Shown here one piece after another: positions 59,360 through 64,000 of a stretch of DNA of 64,000 nucleotides (positions within the stretch are counted from its first letter, which is position 1; every line of letters begins with the position of its first letter). Source of the DNA: Dermabacter sp. p3-SID358. GTDB lineage: Bacteria; Actinomycetota; Actinomycetes; Actinomycetales; Dermabacteraceae. The notes beneath the pieces are model-generated. The model was not told the DNA's origin. It ran no database searches and saw only the letters and a program-made list of their open reading frames with translations. Both the position numbers and the translations under genes were made by a program. The stretch covers positions 124,001 through 188,000 of the forward strand of contig NZ_JALXOZ010000001.1 of NCBI RefSeq assembly GCF_025147465.1, given 5' to 3'.

Positions 59360-59791
59360 TCACGAACGCGTGAAGAACGTGAAGCGATACTTGCCGATCT
59401 GGATCTCATCCCCGTTGTTGAGGCGAGCCTCGTCGGCAAGCTCACGGTTGACGTAGGTGCCATTGAGGGAGCCCATATCGAGAACGAGGAAGCCGCCTTG
59501 ACCCCGAACGAAAGTGGCGTGTTTGCGAGACACCGTGACGTCATCGAGGAAAATCTCCGACGCAGGATTGCGGCCCGCGACCGTGCTTTCGGAGTCAAGA
59601 AGAAAACGCGCCCCCATGTTCGGCCCCTTGCGCACGATCAGAAGGGCAGTGCCTTCCGGTAGCGCTTCGACAGCTTGGCGATCCTGAGGAGAGAGGCCGT
59701 GTTCGGCCTCGTCCGCGAACTCGACCTTGCCCTCGAGCGGCGAAAGCTTTGTGGTCTGCTCGGGGCTCGAGTCAAACATATGTTCGTTCAT
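59360..59791 (-). CDS. garA: FHA domain protein, GarA/OdhI-like
   Basis: Phosphopeptide-binding regulator; GarA and OdhI control 2-oxoglutarate dehydrogenase and glutamate metabolism under Ser/Thr kinases. The 143-aa protein has a disordered N-terminus and a C-terminal FHA domain with the conserved GRNPASEIFLDD, VSRKHATF and MGSLNGTYVN motifs. The kinase site, normally ETTS, reads EQTTK here, so two adjacent threonines are kept but the context differs. ATG 59791 has AAAGG eight bases upstream. merR follows 124 bases downstream on the same strand. Confidence 0.92.
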   Translation of the reverse strand: MNEHMFDSSPEQTTKLSPLEGKVEFADEAEHGLSPQDRQAVEALPEGTALLIVRKGPNMGARFLLDSESTVAGRNPASEIFLDDVTVSRKHATFVRGQGGFLVLDMGSLNGTYVNRELADEARLNNGDEIQIGKYRFTFFTRS

Positions 59792-59990
59792 GACACAGAC
59801 CTTTCTTCCACGCGCACCCCATTCCGCGGACCGGTATGAGAGTTCAATGCTTCCGCGTCCATTTTGCCACCGCATATGGGGCATATCGGTATCTTTAGGT
59901 TGATCACTGCGAAGCCTTTAGATCTTCTTGACCAATTTTGGCGTGGCGGGGCTCACCTCTACGAATTGGCTCTTCGGCATTGAGCTCCGC

Positions 59991-59996
59991 TATAGT
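59991..59996 (+). promoter_or_regulatory. -10 box of the tRNA-Pro promoter
   Basis: TATAGT lies 17 bases before the first base of tRNA-Pro. TTGGCT (59966-59971) is a possible -35 with a long 19-bp spacer. Confidence 0.55.
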
Positions 59997-60013
59997 GGAC
60001 AAGTCGAAAACCG

Positions 60014-60087
60014 CGGGCTGTGGCGCAGTTTGGTAGCGCACACGACTGGGGGTCGTGGGGTCGCAGGTTCAAATCCTGTCAGCCCGA
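60014..60087 (+). tRNA. tRNA-Pro(GGG)
   Basis: Acceptor CGGGCTG (60014-60020) pairs with CAGCCCG (60080-60086). The anticodon stem CACGA/TCGTG encloses CTGGGGG, giving anticodon GGG, which reads CCC and CCU. The T loop is TTCAAAT. A60087 is the discriminator; the next bases are CGC, so CCA is not encoded. Confidence 0.97.
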
Positions 60088-60094
60088 CGCGGAT

Positions 60095-60132
60095 AAAAGG
60101 GCGAGGCACCGCAGAGGTGTCTCGCCCTTTTT
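60095..60132 (+). terminator. Intrinsic terminator of tRNA-Pro
   Basis: AAAGGGCGAG with CACC and then GGTG with CTCGCCCTTT form a stem of about 14 bp with one G-T pair, a 5-nt loop (GCAGA) and a following T5 run. Confidence 0.9.
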
Positions 60133-60200
60133 CTTTATGTTCACCCTATGTCACTGCCCTATAGTCTGGATGAAGAATGAGGCCTACGGAGGTAGATGCG

Positions 60201-62591
60201 ATGTCCACTTTTTTCGGTCATGTGTCCTTTGATGGGAACATTTTGGCGTGGCCTGAGGTGGCTGACGAGGGTCAATGCGCCCTTGACGGTTACGTGCTCC
60301 CGGTGGGCTCCACATCTGCGCTTACCGGAGCCGCGGGGTCCGACGCCTGCTCGCGTCTCATCGAGACCGAAGGAATTTCCGGGCTCGCCACGCTCGACGG
60401 GGAATTTGCTGTGGCCATTCAGGAATCAGATTCCTCGCTTGTGCTCGCGAGGGATGTCCTTGGACTTCGACCGCTGTATTACGCACAGACGTCGAAGGGC
60501 GTTGCCTTCGGCTCGTCAATCGCCGCCATCATCGACAAAGCCGAACTTCCGCGCGAACCAAATCTCGAGGTGCTGCGCCAGTATCTTCTTGGTGAGGATC
60601 GCCGCGGTTCTGCGACGTTCTTCTCGGGCGTTTCTCGCGTGCTTCCGGGCGAGGCAGTGCGCATTTCGCAAGGCACTGTGGAGCGAGTGTCGCTCTCGAG
60701 CGCGCCGAACGATGTGTTCGCTCCTCCCGCGAATCCCCGCCGCGCCGACCATACGTGCATCGATGAGTTCCGCTCGCGCCTCCACGATGCGGTAGCGCGC
60801 CGCGCAACTGAGAGCGGAACTCTTCTCCTGGACAACGTCGACTCCGTAGGCTCGAAGGTCCTACAAAACGCGTCTGCTACCTCTCCTGCACGCCTGGATC
60901 CCTGGACGCTCATCGCTGCCACGGGCGGACCTGAGCTCGGTGCCGAGCAAGAGAGCGATGTGAAGGCGACCCCGCAGGGATTGAAGAATGATCTGCCCCG
61001 TATGCTTCGCACGTTCGAGGAACCACCGACGTCGCTCAGCTCATACTTCACGTGGCTTGAACTGCGCGCATGTGCACAAGAAGGCCACGCACTAGCGCTC
61101 GATACCTATGGCGCTCGCGCTCTGCGGGCGCCAGAACGCGAGCGCCGCTCGCTCGTCTCGCGCGCCCTCGATGCCACCCGTAGTCGAGGAAATACGACCC
61201 TCAACTCACTTCTCGGCTCCGCGCTGTGCGAACCGAACGAGATGCAAAGGATTGCGCCTGAGCCACTGCCCGAATACGAGGGATCTCTCGCGCCGCTCGC
61301 TCAGGCAGGCAGCGTTGCCGCAGAGCAACGTGCTAAGGCAGCGCAGATGTTCGGCAATGGCATCGCACTTCGCTCGCCGTTCACCGATCGCGCGCTTCTT
61401 CGTTTCTACGCCTCCCTCGATGACACGGCTTTTGGCGAAGGAAAGACTCGCTCCCTGATCGAAGCAGTAGCCGGCTCTACAAGTTCTGAAGATCCGATTC
61501 CCACTTCGAGCGAACGCGAGAGGGCATGGTTTAAGCGAATCAAGGGCACGTACTTTTCACTGTTTTCTTCGCAGCCCTTTGGCACGCGCGGCTGGTTCAA
61601 TCAGGCGGAAGTTCTCAAGGCCTACGACGCGCACATCAATGGTCGTGGCGCACTAGACGCCGGCCAGCTTTGGCGCTTCGCCTGTGCCGAGCTGTGGGCA
61701 CGTGTGTTCTTTGATTCGGAAGTACTCGACCAACAGGATGAGCAGGAAGACTCCGCACTTTTTGCTGACGACAACGGACGATCCCTCCCCCCGGATCCCC
61801 ACACCCCACTGACGGCGAATGCGGGCAAGCAACTTGATCTTGAGATTGACGGCGACCTTATCGCTCGCCGGTACCCCATCCAGACCGAGAAGTTCTCAAA
61901 AGACTCCCGAATGGATGAGGAAATTGCCGGTTACGTCAAGGGCTTCTTCGAACAGCTCGACGCACGTGGCACCGACGAGGATCGCCACGCGACGGAGGGG
62001 CGCCTGTGGAACTTCACGGTTTCGGAGAAGATCATCGCGATCATGCAGGGCCGCTCGTGGTTCGTGTGGGAAATCAAGCCCTCCTTCGCAGCGAAGCAGC
62101 TATCGAAGTTTGTCACGCGCACGCCCGCGGGCATCGGTCTCGGTGATCCAGTCACGATGCAGCTCGCGATCAACGAGGCCGGGCTTGCACGAATCACCTA
62201 CGCCGCGGCGCTCGGCGCACTTGGCAAGCTGCGAGGAAAGCGTGGAGTGTTCTATGAACTCGCGGGCGCCGACGTTCGGGCAATCGATGGCCCCACGGAG
62301 TATTCGGTGTATCCATCGAACGTTTCGGCAAAGCTCCCCCCAAAGGACCCGGATGTTGTCGCGGAGCACCTTGTGGAGGTTATCCGCGAGAGCGTCCCGG
62401 CGCGCTTCGTTAACACGTTCGACGGCGTCGTCGTCATGGATGCGAACGACATTGGGCGCAACGTCCTTGGCCTTTCAGCCTCGCGAGATCGCGCGCATTA
62501 CGAAGCGCAGTTTGCCGATAACCCGCTCGGACAAGGTTCGCAGCAAACACCCATGGCAGTCGTGTTCGAGCGGCCTTTGAATGAAGGCTGA
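60201..62591 (+). CDS. Asparagine synthetase-like pseudoenzyme fused to CofE-like ligase
   Basis: A 796-aa three-part protein. Residues about 1-165 are a class II glutamine amidotransferase fold (LDGEFAVAI, ARDVLGLRPLYYA, FGSSIAAI), but the nucleophile Cys2 is Ser (MSTFFGHV). Residues about 185-490 resemble the AsnB synthetase domain; the SGGLDSS ATP loop is replaced by LDNVDSVGS, yet the ALRSPFTDRALLRFY segment persists. Residues about 544-796 match CofE/F420-0:glutamate-ligase-like proteins (VSEKIIAIMQGR, FVTRTPAGIGLGDP, ALGALGKLRGKRGVFY, AIDGPTEY, LPPKDPD, MDANDIG, NPLGQGSQQTPM). GGAGG eight bases before ATG 60201 sets the start. TATAGT (60160-60165) is a likely promoter. Substrate unknown. 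Confidence 0.85.
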   Translation: MSTFFGHVSFDGNILAWPEVADEGQCALDGYVLPVGSTSALTGAAGSDACSRLIETEGISGLATLDGEFAVAIQESDSSLVLARDVLGLRPLYYAQTSKGVAFGSSIAAIIDKAELPREPNLEVLRQYLLGEDRRGSATFFSGVSRVLPGEAVRISQGTVERVSLSSAPNDVFAPPANPRRADHTCIDEFRSRLHDAVARRATESGTLLLDNVDSVGSKVLQNASATSPARLDPWTLIAATGGPELGAEQESDVKATPQGLKNDLPRMLRTFEEPPTSLSSYFTWLELRACAQEGHALALDTYGARALRAPERERRSLVSRALDATRSRGNTTLNSLLGSALCEPNEMQRIAPEPLPEYEGSLAPLAQAGSVAAEQRAKAAQMFGNGIALRSPFTDRALLRFYASLDDTAFGEGKTRSLIEAVAGSTSSEDPIPTSSERERAWFKRIKGTYFSLFSSQPFGTRGWFNQAEVLKAYDAHINGRGALDAGQLWRFACAELWARVFFDSEVLDQQDEQEDSALFADDNGRSLPPDPHTPLTANAGKQLDLEIDGDLIARRYPIQTEKFSKDSRMDEEIAGYVKGFFEQLDARGTDEDRHATEGRLWNFTVSEKIIAIMQGRSWFVWEIKPSFAAKQLSKFVTRTPAGIGLGDPVTMQLAINEAGLARITYAAALGALGKLRGKRGVFYELAGADVRAIDGPTEYSVYPSNVSAKLPPKDPDVVAEHLVEVIRESVPARFVNTFDGVVVMDANDIGRNVLGLSASRDRAHYEAQFADNPLGQGSQQTPMAVVFERPLNEG

Positions 62592-62600
62592 GAGGGCGAT

Positions 62601-63086
62601 TTAACGCTCGAAACGCGTCACGTGCTCGCCGCTTTTCACCTGCGCGAGCGCGTGACGAAAGCCTTGTGTGAAGCGACTATTGAGCTCGGGGGGTTCCTCG
62701 ATCGGAAACCACGCCGCTTGAAGGTTTTCACCGTCGGCCGGGTAGGGGTCACCGCTCACGTGCCTCGCCACAAAAGCGAGGTCGAGGTAGCTCGCGAGGT
62801 CACCGTTGGGATGTGTCACGGGCCCGACGCATCCCACATTCGAGAGAAACTCAATTTCGCACGAGCACCCGGTTTCCTCGAGAACTTCGCGCGCACCCGC
62901 GCGCGCTGGCGCCTCCCCCGGGTCGATAATCCCCGTGACGGGTGTCCACTGATGATTGTCGGCACGCTGAACAAAAAGGCAGTGCGTACGCTCCGCGTTC
63001 AGCACGAACACCGTGACGCCTGAGAGCCACAGGTGGTCGTGGCCGATCTTCTCGCGCAGGGCGATGACAAAGTCGGGCGCGGGCAT
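62601..63086 (-). CDS. Nudix hydrolase
   Basis: A 161-aa pyrophosphohydrolase. The Nudix box is GIIDPGEAPARAGAREVLEETGC (around residues 52-74), matching GX5EX7REUXEEXGU. The N-terminus (VIALREKIGHDHLWLSGVTVFVLN) and ENLQAAWFPIEEPPEL follow the actinobacterial house-cleaning type. The substrate, perhaps a damaged nucleotide or ADP-ribose derivative, cannot be assigned. It starts 11 bases after the der stop, so der and this gene form a minus-strand operon. Its end is 9 bases from the convergent AsnB-CofE gene. Confidence 0.92.
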   Translation of the reverse strand: MPAPDFVIALREKIGHDHLWLSGVTVFVLNAERTHCLFVQRADNHQWTPVTGIIDPGEAPARAGAREVLEETGCSCEIEFLSNVGCVGPVTHPNGDLASYLDLAFVARHVSGDPYPADGENLQAAWFPIEEPPELNSRFTQGFRHALAQVKSGEHVTRFER

Positions 63087-63097
63087 GCTGCCCCTCC

Positions 63098-64000
63098 TTA
63101 CCGGTTTTTCCTCTTTTCGCGAACGCGCACACTGATCTCGACAGGCGAGCCGTCGAAGGAGAAATCCTCGCGCAAACGACGCTCAATAAAGCGGCGATAG
63201 CCGTGCTCAAGAAATCCCGAGGCGAAAATGACGAAACGCGGTGGTCGAGTACGTGCCTGTGTTGCGAAAAGAATACGGGGCTGTTTGCCCCCTCGTAGCG
63301 GGTGCGGGTGGGCAGCCACGAGCGTGCCAAGGAAGGCATTGAGGCGCGCCGTAGGAATGCGCGTATCCCACGACTCAAGAGCGAGGTCGAGTGCCGGTAC
63401 GAGCTTGTCGGTATGGCGGCCCGTGAGAGCGGAAATGTTGACACGCGGCGCCCATCGCACGTGTGCGAGATCTTTCTCGATCTCCCATTCGAGCTGGGCG
63501 CGGCGCTCCTCGTCGAGAAGATCCCACTTATTGAACGCGAGCACGAGGGCTCGGCCCGATTCGAGCACCATGTCGATGATCTTGAGGTCTTGCGTCGAGA
63601 TCGGCTCGGTCGCCTCAAGGAGAACGACCGCGACCTCGGCTCTGTCGAGCGCGGCTTGGGTGCGGATCGAGGCGAAGAAATCGGCGCCTTCACTCTGGCG
63701 AATTCGGCGGCGAATGCCGGCGGTGTCCACGAACGTCCATTCACGCCCGTCGAGTTCGATAACTTCGTCGACGGGATCTCGTGTCGTGCCCGCGGTCGAG
63801 TCAACAACGACGCGGTTTTCGCGAGCAAGCTTGTTGAGAAGCGAACTCTTACCCACGTTCGGTCGACCGATGAGGGCCACGCGCCGTGGACCGCTCGGCT
63901 TTGCACGCGTCTGGCCTTCCTCGGGAAGGATCTCGAGAACGCGGTCAAGCACGTCACCCGAGCCACGCCCATGGAGCGCTGAGACGGGGTGCGGCTCACC
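63098..64000 (-). CDS. der: Ribosome biogenesis GTPase Der, 3' part
   Basis: Der (EngA) is a tandem-GTPase needed for 50S ribosome assembly. The window holds 300 C-terminal residues. The frame runs through the edge and begins with the end of the first G domain (VSALHGRG, its G5 motif). The second G domain has [31 protein letters not shown] and ISALTG. The KH-like domain follows ([34 protein letters not shown]). The 5' part is missing because of the window limit, not a mutation. Confidence 0.96.
   Translation of the reverse strand, partial: GEPHPVSALHGRGSGDVLDRVLEILPEEGQTRAKPSGPRRVALIGRPNVGKSSLLNKLARENRVVVDSTAGTTRDPVDEVIELDGREWTFVDTAGIRRRIRQSEGADFFASIRTQAALDRAEVAVVLLEATEPISTQDLKIIDMVLESGRALVLAFNKWDLLDEERRAQLEWEIEKDLAHVRWAPRVNISALTGRHTDKLVPALDLALESWDTRIPTARLNAFLGTLVAAHPHPLRGGKQPRILFATQARTRPPRFVIFASGFLEHGYRRFIERRLREDFSFDGSPVEISVRVREKRKNR

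Noticed and set aside
60150..60200. ATG at 60177 as the start of the AsnB-CofE gene
   Set aside because: GGAGG is inside that extension and serves ATG 60201; the later start also aligns with the amidotransferase N-terminus.
62851..63999. A 382-codon minus-strand frame over der and the Nudix gene
   Set aside because: It is out of frame with the clear Der G-domain motifs and is Ser/Arg-rich without family features.

Overview
The window looks like a core-genome segment of a high-GC actinobacterium. It carries a Pup-proteasome system (ARC/Mpa, Dop, Pup, PrcB, PrcA, PafA, a PafB-PafC fusion), RbpA, an ImuA'-ImuB-DnaE2 mutasome, GlgC with a GlgM-type GlgA, a GarA-like FHA protein with its MerR neighbour, a helicase-dead PriA and many actinobacteria-only DUFs. 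The fused PafBC and overall gene content suggest Micrococcales, perhaps near Dermabacteraceae; this placement is inference. There is no IS element, prophage, CRISPR array or rRNA. Genes are packed, and at least 16 neighbouring pairs share a 4-nt ATGA or GTGA start/stop overlap.

Layout. 1-3.1 kb: 5' part of trmL (hidden on the minus strand at the edge), tRNA-Leu(GAG), a structured gene-free stretch, a small A24 prepilin peptidase, DUF5703, an acidic-tailed protein and uppP. 3.2-19.7 kb: a PAC2 protein divergent from a long plus-strand run of M50 protease, trmI, arc, dop, pup, prcB, prcA, pafA, two FKBPs, priA, fmt, rsmB, rpe and a PH-domain protein. 19.7-31.1 kb: DUF3866 divergent from pafBC, then tatA, tatC, a lipid kinase, helY, lnt, a Ppm-type mannosyltransferase and fxsA. 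31.2-42.4 kb: rbpA, GDPD, SURF1, DUF3099 and a membrane protein on minus; fabG and a SixA-like phosphatase; divergent glgC/glgA; an unknown gene with an RNB nuclease; a lone ABC ATPase with a SpoU methyltransferase. 42.4-48.7 kb: SOS mutasome behind a LexA-type box. 48.7-54.8 kb: an MMPL plus YhgE/Pip export operon with a divergent TetR regulator and a palindromic operator. 54.8-64 kb: a YhhQ-type transporter, trhO, a second PAC2 protein, parA, ftsR-like merR, garA, tRNA-Pro(GGG), an AsnB-like/CofE-like fusion, a Nudix hydrolase and the 3' part of der.

How parts fit together. ARC, Dop, Pup, PafA and the 20S subunits form one tagging-degradation pathway. PafBC is the DNA-damage activator usually encoded beside it, and the LexA-controlled mutasome is the second damage response in the window. 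TatA/TatC can export a lipoprotein such as the FKBP with an N-terminal RR motif. Lnt and the Ppm synthase (fused as Ppm1 in mycobacteria) act on envelope lipids. TrmL, TrmI, TrhO and the YhhQ transporter all concern tRNA modification.

Most unusual items. (1) The 796-aa protein at 60201-62591 joins a class II amidotransferase/asparagine-synthetase module that has lost its catalytic cysteine and its ATP loop to an apparently intact CofE-like ligase domain. (2) The MMPL transporter has a C-terminal domain that aligns with an ABC ATPase but lacks a Walker A motif. (3) The ARC tail ends GETL instead of the GQYL docking motif. (4) A TAnnnT box stands 6-7 nt before nine start codons, which points to leaderless transcripts.
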